Assembly: GCF_015548375.1 (NCBI RefSeq)
Contig: NZ_JADMWW010000019.1
Coordinates: 1-54,665 of the forward strand
From: Collinsella aerofaciens
GTDB taxonomy: Bacteria; Actinomycetota; Coriobacteriia; Coriobacteriales; Coriobacteriaceae
DNA: 54,665 nucleotides
Direction: 5' to 3'
The notes under the pieces: model-generated
Database searches by the model: none
What the model was told of the DNA's origin: nothing
The model's input: the letters and a program-made list of their open reading frames with translations, nothing else
Shown here: positions 15,899 through 26,694 of the stretch, piece by piece
How the letters are laid out: each line of letters opens with the position of its first letter
Numbering within the stretch: the first letter of the stretch is position 1
Made by a program: the position numbers and the translations under genes

Positions 15899-18475
15899 AT
15901 GTGCGATTGCACAGATCATAAGGACGAGATTCCTGTTTACGACGCGCAGGCCATCGAGTCCCGGTGGATGAAGGCCTGGGAGGACTCCAACCTCTTTGCC
16001 GTCGACACCGACGACAGCAAGCCCAAGAAGTATGTGCTCGAGATGTTCCCGTATCCGTCGGGCGATCTGCACATGGGCCACGCGCGCAACTATACCATCG
16101 GCGATGCCATGGCCCGTCAGGCCCGCATGCGCGGCTACGACGTGCTGCACCCCATCGGCTTTGACGCCTTTGGCCTGCCCGCCGAGAACGCCGCTATCAA
16201 GCACAACACGCAGGCTGCCGCCTGGACGTATAAGAACATGGACCAGGCGCTCGCCACGATGAAGCGCATGGGCTTCTCCTACGATCTGGATCGCATGGTC
16301 AAGACCTGCAGCCCCGAATACTATCGCTGGGGTCAGTGGATCTTTGAAAAGATGTGGGAAAAGGGCCTGGTCTACCGCAAGAAGAACCCGGTCAACTGGT
16401 GCCCCAACTGCAAGACCGTTCTGGCCAACGAGCAGGTCACCGAGGGTAAGTGCTGGCGCTGCGGCACCGAGCCCGAGAAGCGCGACCTTGAGCAGTGGTA
16501 CTACAAGATTACCGAGTACTCTCAGGAGCTGCTCGACGACCTGGAGAAGCTCCCCGGCTGGCCCGAGCGCGTCAAGCAGATGCAGGCCAACTGGATCGGT
16601 CGCTCCGAGGGCGCCGAGGTCGACTTTACCCTGTGCGACCGGGATGGCGAGCCCATCGAGGGCGACGAGGGCAAGATCACCGTCTTTACCACGCGTGCCG
16701 ATACGCTCTTTGGCGTTTCCTTCTTTGTCCTGGCTCCCGAGTACGCCCGTCTGCACGAGCTCGTCGAGGGCACGGAGTACGAGGAAGCCGTGACCAAGAT
16801 CGTCGAGGACTCCAAGCATATCTCTGCCGTCGAGCGTGCCCAGGGCACCATCGAGAAGCACGGCGCTTTTACCGGCCGCTACGTGGTGAACCCCGTGAAC
16901 GGCGAGAAGGTCCCCGTGTGGGTTGCCGATTATGTCGTTGCCGACTACGGTACCGGTGCCGTCATGGCCGTTCCCTGTGGCGACCAGCGCGACTTTGAGT
17001 TTGCCCGTAAGTACGACCTGCCGATCGTGCCGATCATCCTGGACGATGACGATCGCGCTGCCATCGAGGCCAGCGGCGAGACCATCGATACCTTCCATGC
17101 CGAGACCGTCGACTGGGATTGCGCCCACGCTGCCGAGGGCACGCTCGTCCAGTCCGGCAAGTACACCGGCATGCGCGGCGGTAAGCACTCCGAGGGCGAG
17201 GCTGCGATCGTGGCTGACCTCGAGGCCATGGGCTGCGGTCGTCGCAAGGTCGAGTTCCGTCTGCGCGACTGGCTCATCAGCCGCCAGCGCTATTGGGGCA
17301 ACCCCATCCCGGCCATCCACTGCGAGCACTGCGGCATCGTTCCCGTGCCCGAGGACCAGTTGCCGGTGACGCTGCCCGAGAACCTTGACCTGGGCGCCGG
17401 CGAGACCCTCGCCGAGTGCAAGGAGTTCTACGAGACCACCTGCCCGGTCTGCGGCCGTCCGGCCAAGCGCGAGACCGATACCATGGACACCTTCACCTGC
17501 TCCAGCTGGTATTACCTGCGCTATACCGATCCGCACAACACCGAGCTGCCTTTCTCCCGCGAGGCTGCCGACCGTTGGATGCCCGTCGATAACTACATTG
17601 GCGGCATCGAGCACGCCATTCTGCACCTGCTCTACAGCCGTTTCTTTACCAAGGCGCTGCGCGACCTGGGCCTGCTGAGTGTGGACGAGCCCTTCACCAA
17701 CCTGCTGTGCCAGGGCATGGTCAAGGACGAGAACGGCGACACCATGTCCAAGTCCAAGGGCAATGTCGTGCCCCCGAGCTCGGTCATCGAGCCCTACGGC
17801 GCCGACACCATGCGTCTGGCGATCCTGTTTATCGCTCCGCCCGAGAAGGACTTCGACTGGGATCCCAAGGCCGTTGAGGGCGCCAACCGCTTCATCAAGC
17901 GCGCCTGGCGTATCGTTTGGCAGCTCGTCCAGTCCGGTGACGCCAACTTGGCCTTCGACAAGTCCGCGCTCGACGAGGTTGCGATGAAGCTCTATCGCGA
18001 GCGTCACCGCACCATCGCCAAGTGCACCGAGGACTTCGACCGCGGCCAGTTCAACACCGCCATCTCGGCCGTCATGGAGCTCGTCAATGCTGCGAGCGCC
18101 TATCTCAACGCCACTGAGGGTACCGCCCGCGACAAGGCGCTGTGCTACGGCGTGGCCAAGGATATCGTGAGCGTCCTTGCCCCCATCTGCCCGTTCTGGG
18201 CCGACGAGCTGTGGCACGAGGCACTCGGCTGCGAGGGCAACGCCTACACCGCCGCCTGGCCCGAGTTCGACCTGGCCGAGTCCATTGAGGACACGGTGCA
18301 GATCGTGGTCCAGGTGCTCGGCAAGGTCCGCGGCCGCGTCGACGTGGCCCGCGATGCCTCCAATGAGGATATGCAGGCTGCCGCCGAGGCCGCCGTCGCC
18401 AAGTGGCTCGAGGGCAAGACGGTCGTCAAGGCCATCTGCGTGCCCGGCAAGCTGGTCAACCTGGTGGTCAAGTAA
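15899..18475 (+). CDS. leuS: Leucyl-tRNA synthetase
   Basis: Class I aminoacyl-tRNA synthetase charging tRNA-Leu; 858 residues. The start is ATG 15899, with AAAGGAG at 15887-15893; the frame is open further upstream only because it runs through the leader hairpin. HMGH is at 58-61. Zinc-finger-type cysteines appear at CPNCKT and CWRCGT, and again at CEHCG and CPVCG. The editing domain (CP1) lies between the halves of the Rossmann fold, and TMSKS at 615-619 takes the place of the usual KMSKS. The C-terminal anticodon-binding and tail domains follow. The N-terminal [10 protein letters not shown] is an unusual cysteine-containing extension. Confidence 0.95.
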   Translation: MCDCTDHKDEIPVYDAQAIESRWMKAWEDSNLFAVDTDDSKPKKYVLEMFPYPSGDLHMGHARNYTIGDAMARQARMRGYDVLHPIGFDAFGLPAENAAIKHNTQAAAWTYKNMDQALATMKRMGFSYDLDRMVKTCSPEYYRWGQWIFEKMWEKGLVYRKKNPVNWCPNCKTVLANEQVTEGKCWRCGTEPEKRDLEQWYYKITEYSQELLDDLEKLPGWPERVKQMQANWIGRSEGAEVDFTLCDRDGEPIEGDEGKITVFTTRADTLFGVSFFVLAPEYARLHELVEGTEYEEAVTKIVEDSKHISAVERAQGTIEKHGAFTGRYVVNPVNGEKVPVWVADYVVADYGTGAVMAVPCGDQRDFEFARKYDLPIVPIILDDDDRAAIEASGETIDTFHAETVDWDCAHAAEGTLVQSGKYTGMRGGKHSEGEAAIVADLEAMGCGRRKVEFRLRDWLISRQRYWGNPIPAIHCEHCGIVPVPEDQLPVTLPENLDLGAGETLAECKEFYETTCPVCGRPAKRETDTMDTFTCSSWYYLRYTDPHNTELPFSREAADRWMPVDNYIGGIEHAILHLLYSRFFTKALRDLGLLSVDEPFTNLLCQGMVKDENGDTMSKSKGNVVPPSSVIEPYGADTMRLAILFIAPPEKDFDWDPKAVEGANRFIKRAWRIVWQLVQSGDANLAFDKSALDEVAMKLYRERHRTIAKCTEDFDRGQFNTAISAVMELVNAASAYLNATEGTARDKALCYGVAKDIVSVLAPICPFWADELWHEALGCEGNAYTAAWPEFDLAESIEDTVQIVVQVLGKVRGRVDVARDASNEDMQAAAEAAVAKWLEGKTVVKAICVPGKLVNLVVK

Positions 18476-18503
18476 GCGCTGCGCGCTTAGCTGACGCATA
18501 AAA

Positions 18504-18540
18504 GACGAGAGGGCGATCCGGTTGGGTAGTCCCTCGTTTT
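18504..18540 (+). terminator. Weak terminator after leuS
   Basis: GACGAGAGGG pairs imperfectly with CCCTCGTTTT across a 16-nt loop, ending in a short T run. The position 30-60 nt after the leuS stop supports the call; the stem is poor. Confidence 0.4.
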
Positions 18541-18627
18541 GCATGTACCTGCCCTGATGTCTGCGTTCAATTGTCCTATTCTTGTGGAGAAGCTGTGCGC
18601 ACGCTGACCTGCAGATTCGTACTGTGC

Positions 18628-18656
18628 TTGCACGTTTCCGCAGCTATTGGTATAGT
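18628..18656 (+). promoter_or_regulatory. Promoter of the rimP-nusA-infB operon
   Basis: TTGCAC (18628-18633) and TATAGT (18651-18656) with 17-nt spacing form a good housekeeping promoter. It lies 26 nt upstream of a terminator hairpin in the leader of rimP, so transcription would start ahead of an attenuator. Confidence 0.7.
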
Positions 18657-18681
18657 TTGCTTGCAAATGAAGTTGTAATTG

Positions 18682-18714
18682 AAAGAAGTGGGGTTTCGGC
18701 CCCGCTTCTTTTTT
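18682..18714 (+). terminator. Attenuator-like terminator in the rimP leader
   Basis: AAAGAAGTGGGG (18682-18693) pairs with CCCCGCTTCTTT (18700-18711, one G-U pair), continuing into a T run. It ends only 21 nt before the rimP start and lies downstream of the promoter at 18628. It should stop transcription of the nusA operon unless read through, consistent with feedback by NusA. Confidence 0.7.
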
Positions 18715-18734
18715 GTATGGATGGAGGTGCCGCA

Positions 18735-19229
18735 ATGGTCAAGACTAAGACCGAGCAGTCGATCATCGACGCGCTCGAGGCCGTCGCTCCCCAGCACGAT
18801 GTCGACATCGTCGACGTCGAGCTCGTGGGTGCCACCAAGGCCCCCTGCGTGCGTGTGCGTATCGAGGGTGCCGAGGGTCAGAGCCTGTCGCTCAACGACG
18901 TCACGGCCAACACCAAGTGGGTCGGCGATGTGATTGAGGAGCTCGATCCCATCTCTTCGAGCTATACGCTCGAGGTGTCGAGCCCGGGCATGGCGCGCCC
19001 GCTGCGCCGCCCGTGCGACTTTGCCCGCTTTGTGGGCGAAAACTGCGAGCTCACCTCCACCGCCACCGAGGGCCGTCGCAAGTACGCCGGCAAGATTGCC
19101 GCTGCCACCGAGACGAACGTGACCCTCGAGCTCGAGGACGGCGAGTCCGTCACCCTCGATTTCTCTGATGTTAAAAAGTGCAAGTTGAAGCCCACCTATG
19201 ACTTCAAGCCCGCGAAGGAAGGAAAGTAA
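18735..19229 (+). CDS. rimP: Ribosome maturation factor RimP
   Basis: A 164-residue factor needed for 30S subunit maturation, with an N-terminal alpha/beta domain and a C-terminal SH3-like barrel. VSSPGMARPLR is the conserved family segment. The start is ATG 18735, set by GGAGGT at 18723-18728; ATG 18717 in frame lacks a ribosome site. It is the first gene of the rimP-nusA-infB-rbfA cluster, and nusA starts one base after its stop. Confidence 0.9.
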   Translation: MVKTKTEQSIIDALEAVAPQHDVDIVDVELVGATKAPCVRVRIEGAEGQSLSLNDVTANTKWVGDVIEELDPISSSYTLEVSSPGMARPLRRPCDFARFVGENCELTSTATEGRRKYAGKIAAATETNVTLELEDGESVTLDFSDVKKCKLKPTYDFKPAKEGK

Positions 19230-19230
19230 G

Positions 19231-20478
19231 ATGGCAGCATCCGACATGATGTCCGCCCTGATGGAGCTTTGCCAGGAGAAGCACATCGACCAGCTTTACC
19301 TGATCGACCGCCTGGAGCAGTCGCTCGCCAAGAGCTATGCCGAGATCCTGCATCTTGAGTGGGGCGCCAAGGTGACCATCGATCGCACCACCGGCAAGAT
19401 CTACGTCTACCGTCTGGAGCCGATCGACGATTCCATGGACGAGGAGGGCAACTTCACCGAGTTCGAGGAGATCGACGTCACTCCTAAGAACACGAGCCGT
19501 ATCGCCGCCCAGCACGCCAAGGCCGAGATCAACGCAATCGTACGCAACTCCGCCCGCGAGCAGATCTACGAGGAGTTCTCCGGCCGCATCGGTGACCTCA
19601 TCAGCGGTACCGTGCTGCAGTCCACGCCCGACTTCACGATCGTCAAGATTCGCGAGGGCGTCGAGGCCGAGCTTCCGCACTTCGACCAGCGCCGTTACGA
19701 GAACGAGCGCAACGAGCGTCCGATGGGCGAGCGCTACCTGCACAACCAGCATATCAAGGCCGTGATCATCGACGTTCGCGACCCCAACTCCAACTTGCAG
19801 CCGGTCCGTGGCGAGCACAGCCGCCCGCCGATTGTCATCTCCCGTACCCACCCCGAGCTCATGCGTCGTCTGTTTGAGCAGGAGGTGCCCGAGATCTATG
19901 AGGGCACCGTCCAGATCAAGTCGATCGCCCGCGAGCCCGGTCAGCGCTCTAAGGTCGCCGTCCACTCGCTCGACGATCGCCTGGATCCCGTGGGCGCCTG
20001 CGTCGGCCCTAAGGGCAGCCGTGTTCGCGCCGTCGTGGGCGAGCTCCGTGGCGAGCGCGTCGACGTCATCCTGTGGGATGCCGATCCGGCCGTCTACGTC
20101 GCCAACGCCCTGTCGCCTGCCAAGGTCACCCGCGTCCTTATCGACGAGGAGAAGGCCTACGCCGGCGTCATCGTGCCCGATGACCAGCTGTCCCTCGCCA
20201 TCGGCAAGGAGGGCCAGAATGCCCGCCTCGCCGCGCGCCTGACCGGCTGGCACATCGACATTAAGTCCGAGACCCTTGCCGCCGACATCCTCAAGAATGT
20301 TCCCGTTCACGAGGAGCCCGCCGCCGACCTGATCGGTGACGAGGAGGACGAGGACGTCCGTCGCTGCGAGTTCGTGTCCGAGGACGGCATCCAGTGCCGC
20401 AACCAGGCCCGTCCCGGCTCCCGTTTCTGCGGTGTCCACGATACCGACGCCTTCGATGATGCGGAGGACCTGATCTAG
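19231..20478 (+). CDS. nusA: Transcription factor NusA with Cys/His tail
   Basis: Elongation, pausing and antitermination factor, 415 residues. The N-terminal RNA-polymerase-binding domain is followed by an S1 domain ([13 protein letters not shown]...), then two KH domains ([31 protein letters not shown]). After an acidic linker the protein ends in [13 protein letters not shown]...SRFCGVHD, a C-x9-C-x9-C-x2-H arrangement likely to bind zinc. Typical NusA proteins end either after KH2 or in acidic repeats, so this tail is unusual. Start ATG 19231 follows GGAAGGAAAG directly after the rimP stop. Confidence 0.93.
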   Translation: MAASDMMSALMELCQEKHIDQLYLIDRLEQSLAKSYAEILHLEWGAKVTIDRTTGKIYVYRLEPIDDSMDEEGNFTEFEEIDVTPKNTSRIAAQHAKAEINAIVRNSAREQIYEEFSGRIGDLISGTVLQSTPDFTIVKIREGVEAELPHFDQRRYENERNERPMGERYLHNQHIKAVIIDVRDPNSNLQPVRGEHSRPPIVISRTHPELMRRLFEQEVPEIYEGTVQIKSIAREPGQRSKVAVHSLDDRLDPVGACVGPKGSRVRAVVGELRGERVDVILWDADPAVYVANALSPAKVTRVLIDEEKAYAGVIVPDDQLSLAIGKEGQNARLAARLTGWHIDIKSETLAADILKNVPVHEEPAADLIGDEEDEDVRRCEFVSEDGIQCRNQARPGSRFCGVHDTDAFDDAEDLI

Positions 20479-20533
20479 CGCGCGGTCGCGCCGGGCGGGT
20501 CCCAGCGCATATCCCACGCTCGTTCAGTCTCTA

Positions 20534-20548
20534 GGCACCCAAGGTGCC
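20534..20548 (+). repeat. Short hairpin before infB
   Basis: GGCACC-CAA-GGTGCC forms a 6-bp stem 21 nt ahead of the infB start. No T run follows, so it may be an RNA-processing or stability element between nusA and infB. Confidence 0.4.
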
Positions 20549-20569
20549 AGAAAGGGTAGGTGAAGTCAT

Positions 20570-23284
20570 ATGGCAAAAGTCCGTGTGTCCACCCTGGCCA
20601 AAGAGTTCGGCATGACCTCCAAGGAACTGATGGGTCATCTCGCCGAAATGAAGATTCCCGCTAAGTCCGCTTCCTCCGCTCTGGAGGACGCATACGTCGC
20701 CATGGTCCGCAAGCAGCTCGCCTCGGTGATCGAGGCCCGCGCCCAGGAAGTCGAGGCCGCCAAGCTGGCCGAGGAGCAGGCCGCTGCCGCCGAGGAGGCA
20801 GCACGCGCTGCCGAGGCAGAGCGCGAGCGCATCGCCGCCGAGAAGGCACGCGAGGAGGAGCGCCGCCAGTTCGCCGCTGCCCAGGCTGCCGAGGAGGCCG
20901 CCCGCGCCGAGGCCGAGGCTAAGAAGAAGGCCGAGCAGGAGCGCCTTGCCCGCGAGAAGGAGGAGGCTGCCCGCGAGGCCCAGCGCCGCGCCGTTCCCGC
21001 TTCCGACTCCGGTTCGCGTTTCCGCTCTCTGCTCGACCAGATCGCCGCACAGGAGACCGTGCTCAAGGAGAAGAAGGACGCTGAGGAGAAGGCCAAGGCC
21101 GAGCGCGCTGCCGAGCGCGGCAACCGTCGTGGCGGCAACAACGACCGTCGCGGCGGCCGTCGTAACGATCGTAACGCCTCCGACAGCAACTCCGAGCGCA
21201 ACGCATCCGAGAGCCGTCCCCACAGCCATCGCACCAACGCCAGCAACAACGTCGCTGCCGGTATGGACTTCCCCAACCCCGATAAGCAGGGCAAGGGCAA
21301 GAAGCGCAAGGGCGGTCACAACAACGAAGAGGACCACTACAGCCGCATGGCTCGCGAGGCCGAGGAGTACAGCCGCGAGAAGGTGCTCGAGGAGGCTCGT
21401 GCCGCCGTCGAGGAGGCCTCTCGCGAGTCCACCGGTCGCCGCAAAAAGCGCAAGGAGAAGCGCGAGCGCGAGGCCGCAAAGGCTCAGGAAGAGCGCAAGA
21501 TTGAGGAGGCGCTGGCCCAGGGCGTGAACCCCGAGGACCTCGACGCCATCAAGGTCTCCCAGGGCGTTACCGTCCAGGAGCTCGCCGAGGCGCTCGACGT
21601 TCCGGCCAACGACATCATCAAGCGCCTGTTCCTGCTGGGCACGCCGCTTACCATGACACAGTCCATGTCCGATGACCTCGTCGAGCTCGTTGCCGACGAC
21701 CTGGGCCGCCAGATCAAGATCATCACCCCCGAGGAGGAGAACACCTTCTCGTTCTACGACGACCCCGCCGATCTTAAACCGCGTGCCCCGGTCGTCACCG
21801 TCATGGGTCACGTCGACCACGGCAAGACGAGCCTGCTCGACGCCATCCGTCACACCGGCGTCGCTGCCGGCGAGGCGGGCGGCATTACCCAGGCCATCGG
21901 CGCTTCGCAGGTCATGATCAACGACCGTAAGATCACCTTCATCGATACCCCCGGTCACGCCACCTTTACGGCCATGCGTGCCCGCGGCGCCAAGGTGACC
22001 GACATCGTCATCCTGATCGTGGCTGCCGACGACGGCGTCATGCCCCAGACCATCGAGTCGATCAACCACGCCAAGGCCGCCGGCGTACCCATCGTCGTCG
22101 CCGTCAATAAGATTGATAAGCCGGGCGCCAATCCCGACCGCGTGCGCCAGGAGCTCACCGAGTACGGCATCATCCCCGAGGAGTGGGGCGGACAGAACAT
22201 GTTCGTCAACATTTCGGCCAAGCAGAAGATCGGTATCGATGACCTGCTCGAGACCGTGCTGCTCCAGGCCGACGTGCTCGAGCTCAAGGCCAACCCTGAT
22301 ACCTTTGCTTCGGGCAACGTCCTCGAGGCTAAGCTCGACAAGGGCCGCGGCTCGGTTGCCACCGTGCTCGTGACCCGCGGTACCCTGCACGTGGGCGACA
22401 CGCTGGTCGCCGGCCTCACCTACGGCCGCGTCCGCGCCATGCTCGACCCCAAGGGCAACGCCGTCACCGAGGCCGGTCCCTCAGACGCCGTCGAGATTCT
22501 TGGCTTGCAGTCTGTGCCCAACGCCGGCGACGAGTTCCGCGTGTTCGAGGACGAGCGCGAGGCACGTGCGCTGGCCGACGAGCGTTCGCTCAAGGCCCGT
22601 ATCGAGGAGCAGAGCCGCGTCAAGCACGTGACGCTCGAGAACCTCTTCGAGACTATCGCCGACGCCGAGGTCAAGGAGCTCAACCTGATCATCAAGGCCG
22701 ACGTCCAGGGTTCCATCGAGGCCCTTCAGGACTCCCTCGACAAGATGGATCAGTCCGAGGTGCGCATCAACACGATCCACTCCGCCGTTGGTGCCATCAA
22801 CGAGACCGACGTGGTCCTGGCCGACGCCTCCAACGCCATCATCATCGGCTTTGGCGTCCGTCCCGACGGCAAGGCCCGCTCCGCCGCCGAGCGCGAGGGC
22901 GTCGAGATCCGTTGCTACGACGTCATCTATAAGTGCCTCGAGGACCTCGATGCTGCCCGCATCGGCATGCTCAAGCCCACCGAGGTCGAGGTCTCCACGG
23001 GTGCTGCGACCGTTCTGGACACCTTCAAGGTGCCCAAGGTCGGTATCGCCGCCGGTGTCCGCGTCGAAGAGGGCGAGATTGCCGCGACCGATTCTGTGCG
23101 CCTGGTGCGCGACGGCATCGTGGTCTTCAACGGTAAAATCGCCTCGATGCGCCACTACAAGGACGAGGCCAAGAGCCTCAAGAGCGGCTCCGAGGGCGGT
23201 ATTGGCCTGGAGAACTTCCAGGACATCAAGCCTGGCGACACCATTGAGGGCTACCGCATCGACCAGGTTGCCCGTACCGAGTAG
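20570..23284 (+). CDS. infB: Translation initiation factor IF-2
   Basis: GTPase that brings initiator fMet-tRNA to the ribosome; 904 residues. An N-terminal IF2N module ([21 protein letters not shown]) is followed by about 300 residues of Ala/Glu/Arg-rich coiled coil and a basic Asn/Arg-rich linker, then a second IF2N-like module. The G domain starts near residue 405 with [17 protein letters not shown] and NKID. Domains II to IV follow, ending VARTE. The start is ATG 20570 with AGGTGAAG upstream. It is in the conserved nusA-infB-rbfA order. Confidence 0.96.
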   Translation: MAKVRVSTLAKEFGMTSKELMGHLAEMKIPAKSASSALEDAYVAMVRKQLASVIEARAQEVEAAKLAEEQAAAAEEAARAAEAERERIAAEKAREEERRQFAAAQAAEEAARAEAEAKKKAEQERLAREKEEAAREAQRRAVPASDSGSRFRSLLDQIAAQETVLKEKKDAEEKAKAERAAERGNRRGGNNDRRGGRRNDRNASDSNSERNASESRPHSHRTNASNNVAAGMDFPNPDKQGKGKKRKGGHNNEEDHYSRMAREAEEYSREKVLEEARAAVEEASRESTGRRKKRKEKREREAAKAQEERKIEEALAQGVNPEDLDAIKVSQGVTVQELAEALDVPANDIIKRLFLLGTPLTMTQSMSDDLVELVADDLGRQIKIITPEEENTFSFYDDPADLKPRAPVVTVMGHVDHGKTSLLDAIRHTGVAAGEAGGITQAIGASQVMINDRKITFIDTPGHATFTAMRARGAKVTDIVILIVAADDGVMPQTIESINHAKAAGVPIVVAVNKIDKPGANPDRVRQELTEYGIIPEEWGGQNMFVNISAKQKIGIDDLLETVLLQADVLELKANPDTFASGNVLEAKLDKGRGSVATVLVTRGTLHVGDTLVAGLTYGRVRAMLDPKGNAVTEAGPSDAVEILGLQSVPNAGDEFRVFEDEREARALADERSLKARIEEQSRVKHVTLENLFETIADAEVKELNLIIKADVQGSIEALQDSLDKMDQSEVRINTIHSAVGAINETDVVLADASNAIIIGFGVRPDGKARSAAEREGVEIRCYDVIYKCLEDLDAARIGMLKPTEVEVSTGAATVLDTFKVPKVGIAAGVRVEEGEIAATDSVRLVRDGIVVFNGKIASMRHYKDEAKSLKSGSEGGIGLENFQDIKPGDTIEGYRIDQVARTE

Positions 23285-23295
23285 GGGGTAGCGCT

Positions 23296-23706
23296 ATGAA
23301 GCAAACGCAGGCAACCCGCCGTCTGGGCGAGCAGCTTCGCGAGAAGCTCGGTTATATCCTGCTCTTTGAGGTTTCCGATCCGCGTCTCGACCTGGTCACC
23401 TTGACCGCGGTCGAGGTTGCGGTGGACCGTTCGTTCGCGCGCGTGTACGTGTCGTGCGACGCGAGCCGCTACGACGAGGTCATGGAGGCGCTCGCCAGCG
23501 CCAAGGGCCGCATCCGTAGCCTGTTGGCCCGCTCGCTCGATTGGCGCGTCACGCCCGAGCTCGATTTTCGCATCGATCGCTCGACCGATGAGGCCGAGCG
23601 CATCACGCGTGCGCTGGAAAACGTTCCCGCCACGCTTGCGATCGAAAAGGACGAGGACGGCTATCCGATAGCGGATGCCGCCCAGGAGGCAGCTTTAGAT
23701 GACTAA
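23296..23706 (+). CDS. rbfA: 30S ribosome-binding factor RbfA
   Basis: Small KH-fold factor for late 16S rRNA maturation and cold adaptation; 136 residues. Conserved parts include MKQTQATRRLGEQLREKLGYIL, the segment VSDPRLDLVTLTAVEV, and RSLLARSLDWRVTPELDFRID. It begins 11 nt after infB, and its stop overlaps the ATG of the DHH gene, so it is translationally coupled to it. Confidence 0.92.
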   Translation: MKQTQATRRLGEQLREKLGYILLFEVSDPRLDLVTLTAVEVAVDRSFARVYVSCDASRYDEVMEALASAKGRIRSLLARSLDWRVTPELDFRIDRSTDEAERITRALENVPATLAIEKDEDGYPIADAAQEAALDD

Positions 23707-24742
23707 TTCCGCCGACCTCGCCTCGTGCGAGTCTGCAGATATTCAGCGACGCATCCTCGAGCTCATCGAGGGTGCGTCCTCCATTGCGATTTCGGGACAT
23801 ACTTCTCCCGATGGCGATGCCTTGGGCTCCGTATTGGGTCTGGGCCTTTCGCTCATGAAGTTTTTCCCCAACAAGGACATTGCGCTTCTGCTGGCAGACG
23901 ATGACCCGGTTCCGCGTATCTACCGCTTTATGGAAGGCTCCGACCGTCTGGTGCCGGCATCTGCGTACGCCGGCAATCCTGACCTGTTCATCTCGGTGGA
24001 CGTGCCGGTCGTCGAGCGCCTGAACAACTCCGCCGAGGTGCTGCGTCGATCGGCGCATGTGGTGTGCTTCGATCACCATCCGGCGCGCGAGGAATTTGCC
24101 GAGCTGAGCCTGAGGTGCGTCGGCGCCGCGGCCTGCGCCATGATCATCGACCGCTTTTTGGACAATTGCGGCATTGTGGCTCGCAACGGTGTCGCGACCT
24201 GCCTGCTGTGCGGCCTGGTGACCGATACCGGTCGTTTTCAGTACCAAAACGCCGATGCTGCTGCGTTCCATGCCGCCTCGCGCCTGGTCGCGCACGGTGC
24301 CGATCCGGCGCGCGTCGCGCTCGAGGTCTACCAGAGCATGCGCGTAGAGTTCTTGCATCTCAAGTCCATCGTTATGGGTCGTATCAAGACCGTGGCGCAC
24401 GGTCGCGTGGCATATAGTTATGCGTACCAGAGCGACCTCGAGGCCTGCGGCGTCACTTCGGATGAGTGCGACGGTCTGGTCGATGTGGTGCGTTCGGTGA
24501 TGGGCGTTGAGGTCTGCCTGTTCCTAAAGGGCATCGAGGGCGATACCAAGGTGCGCGGCAACCTGCGCTCCAAGGGTGACCTCGATGTGTCCGAGATTGC
24601 TGCCAACTTTGGCGGTGGCGGGCATCATGCCGCCGCCGGCTTTTCCAACAACGGAACGATTCGCGAGACGCTCGCCGTGGCACTTCCCATGCTGGCCGAG
24701 CTGGTGGGGGAGGATCCCGCTTCGGTGACCGTCGAGCTCTAA
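23699..24742 (+). CDS. nrnA: DHH/DHHA1 phosphoesterase, NrnA-like
   Basis: A 347-residue bifunctional oligoribonuclease and pAp phosphatase-type protein. The DHH domain shows ISGHTSPDGDALGSVLGL, the FDHHPAREEF motif that names the family, and CGLVTDTGRFQY. The DHHA1 domain ends with NFGGGGHHAAAGFS. These residues bind the two Mn ions. In Gram-positive bacteria this gene often sits between rbfA and truB, as here, and degrades nanoRNA or cyclic dinucleotide products. Which of these activities dominates cannot be told from the sequence. Confidence 0.88.
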   Translation: MTNSADLASCESADIQRRILELIEGASSIAISGHTSPDGDALGSVLGLGLSLMKFFPNKDIALLLADDDPVPRIYRFMEGSDRLVPASAYAGNPDLFISVDVPVVERLNNSAEVLRRSAHVVCFDHHPAREEFAELSLRCVGAAACAMIIDRFLDNCGIVARNGVATCLLCGLVTDTGRFQYQNADAAAFHAASRLVAHGADPARVALEVYQSMRVEFLHLKSIVMGRIKTVAHGRVAYSYAYQSDLEACGVTSDECDGLVDVVRSVMGVEVCLFLKGIEGDTKVRGNLRSKGDLDVSEIAANFGGGGHHAAAGFSNNGTIRETLAVALPMLAELVGEDPASVTVEL

Positions 24743-24757
24743 CTTTTTGGATGGTAC

Positions 24758-25690
24758 ATGGCTCGTCGTACGCCTTCTCAATTGAATATGCTGCTCGCCG
24801 TCGATAAGCCGGTGGGCTGCACGTCCCACGACGTGGTATCGCAGTGCCGGCGCGCCCTCCATGAGCGACGCGTCGGCCATGCCGGTACGCTCGACCCCAT
24901 GGCCTCGGGTGTCATGGTGGTGGGCGTGGGCCAGGCGACCCGTCTGCTGGGCATGCTAACCCTCGATACCAAAAGTTATGTTGCCGACATTTCGTTTGGT
25001 GTCGAGACCAATACCGATGACGCGGAGGGCGAGGCCGTCCGCACGGTGCCCGTTGCCCCCGAGCTGCGCGATCTCGCTTACGCCCGTGAGCAGCTGGCCG
25101 CTATGCTTGGCCCGCAGATGCAGGTGCCGCCAGCGTTTTCGGCCATCTCGGTTAATGGCGTTCGCGCCTATAAGAGTGCTCGCGAGGGCAATGCGGTTGA
25201 GTTGCCCCCGCGCCCCGTCGAGGTCTATGCCGCCGACCTGATCGCCGTGGGCGGCGAGGGCGATACGTGCGTCTGGACCGTGGCGTTTTCGGTAAGCAAA
25301 GGCACCTACATTCGCGCGCTCGCTCGCGATCTGGGTCGTGCCTGCGATAGCGCTGCGCATATTTCCGCGCTGCGCCGTACGGCCTCCGGCGTGGTTTCCA
25401 TTGGCGCCTGTCATGCGGTAGAGGAGCTCTCTGCCGAGACCGCTGCCGGTTTCGCTCTGGATCCCATCGCCGCCCTAGGTGCCACGCGTGTCGATTTGCC
25501 GGGTAATCTTGCAGACGACCTGCTTTGTGGCCGCCGCATTCCCGTTGAACGCGCGCTTGCGGACTTCGATACGGCGAAGGCGCCGTTCGCGCTCGTGCTC
25601 GATGGGGGATTGAAGGCGCTTGCTCGTATCGAGGGCGGCCGCTTTGTGATGGAGCACGTCTTTCCGCAGGCGATCGGCGGTGTTCGATGA
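24758..25690 (+). CDS. truB: tRNA pseudouridine-55 synthase
   Basis: Isomerises U55 of the tRNA T-loop; 310 residues. The catalytic segment HAGTLDPMASGVMVVGVGQAT carries the nucleophilic Asp. Other family motifs are DKPVGCTSHDVV near the start and KGTYIRALARDLG. ATG 24758 is used; an out-of-frame ATG at 24751 precedes it. The stop overlaps the ribF start by 4 nt. Confidence 0.93.
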   Translation: MARRTPSQLNMLLAVDKPVGCTSHDVVSQCRRALHERRVGHAGTLDPMASGVMVVGVGQATRLLGMLTLDTKSYVADISFGVETNTDDAEGEAVRTVPVAPELRDLAYAREQLAAMLGPQMQVPPAFSAISVNGVRAYKSAREGNAVELPPRPVEVYAADLIAVGGEGDTCVWTVAFSVSKGTYIRALARDLGRACDSAAHISALRRTASGVVSIGACHAVEELSAETAAGFALDPIAALGATRVDLPGNLADDLLCGRRIPVERALADFDTAKAPFALVLDGGLKALARIEGGRFVMEHVFPQAIGGVR

Positions 25691-26694
25691 TGCTGGCGCC
25701 CCACGAGCTCGCGCGTATCTTTTTCGCGGGTGAGTTGGATGAGGCCCGTATCGTTTCTGCCGATGCTTTTGATGGGTGCGAGTTCTTGGGTTCCGCGTCG
25801 ATCGCTATTGGCGTGTTTGATGGCGTGCATCGTGGGCACCAAGAGCTGATCGAAGCGGTTATTCGCGATGCACATGATCACGGCAGCAAAGCGGTCGTGG
25901 TCACCTTCGATCCTGATCCGGACGTCGTGGTGAGTCCGTTGCCCGCCCAAAAATTGATGACGACGGCCGACCGCCTGCACGCTCTGGCTCAAACCAGGGT
26001 CGATGCGGTGGTGGCCGTTCCCTTTACGCCTGCCGTGGCGGCACTCGACCATGTCGGGTTTCTGGCGTTGTTGTCGCGCGTTGTCGACATTCGCTCCATT
26101 CGTGTAGGCAGCGACTTTAGGCTCGGCCGCGGCGGCGCTTCGGGCGTTGCCGAGATGCGCGCCTGGGGCACTGAGCGTGGGGTTGACGTTTACGGTCACG
26201 ACCTGCTCTGCGTTAACGGGCAGACCATCTGCGCCACGCGTATCCGCCATGAGCTGGGTCAGGGTCATGTGGAGCTGGCCGCAGAGCTTCTCGGCCGTCC
26301 CTATATGCTGCGCGGCGTTGTGGCGGCTGGCCGTCACGAGGGCTCCGACATGGGCTTTCCCACGGCAAACATCCAGGTGCCCGACGGCATCCAAGTGCCT
26401 GCCGATGGCGTCTATGAGGGTCTGGTGCTGGTCGACGATACCGTATGGCCTGCTGCCGTTAACGTCGGCCTGCCGCCGACCTATGCCGATGATGCCGCCT
26501 CGGCGCATCTCGAGGCCAACTTGATCGGCTATGCGGGCGACCTGTATGGCGCCTCGGTGTCGCTGGCGTTTACGCGCTGGCTGCGTCCGTCTCGCGTGTT
26601 CGATTCCCTGGACGAGTTGATCGCGACCGTCGAGGGTAATATCGACGATATCCGTCATAACTTGGGTGAGCAGGGGGTGAGTATCCGTGATTAG
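25687..26694 (+). CDS. ribF: Bifunctional riboflavin kinase/FAD synthetase
   Basis: Makes FMN and then FAD from riboflavin; 335 residues. The N-terminal adenylyltransferase domain shows GVFDGVHRGHQ (the HxGH-type nucleotide site) and VTFDPDPDVVV. The C-terminal kinase domain, from about residue 205, has GSDMGFPTANI and ends in the LRPSRVFDSLDEL region. It is coupled to truB by an ATGA overlap and to dnaG by an 8-nt overlap. Confidence 0.93.
   Translation: MMLAPHELARIFFAGELDEARIVSADAFDGCEFLGSASIAIGVFDGVHRGHQELIEAVIRDAHDHGSKAVVVTFDPDPDVVVSPLPAQKLMTTADRLHALAQTRVDAVVAVPFTPAVAALDHVGFLALLSRVVDIRSIRVGSDFRLGRGGASGVAEMRAWGTERGVDVYGHDLLCVNGQTICATRIRHELGQGHVELAAELLGRPYMLRGVVAAGRHEGSDMGFPTANIQVPDGIQVPADGVYEGLVLVDDTVWPAAVNVGLPPTYADDAASAHLEANLIGYAGDLYGASVSLAFTRWLRPSRVFDSLDELIATVEGNIDDIRHNLGEQGVSIRD

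Noticed and set aside
15809-18544. Long minus-strand open frame antisense to leuS, and similar frames opposite nusA, infB, recG and smc
   Set aside because: They arise from strong third-position GC bias in the real genes and show low-complexity sequence without domains.
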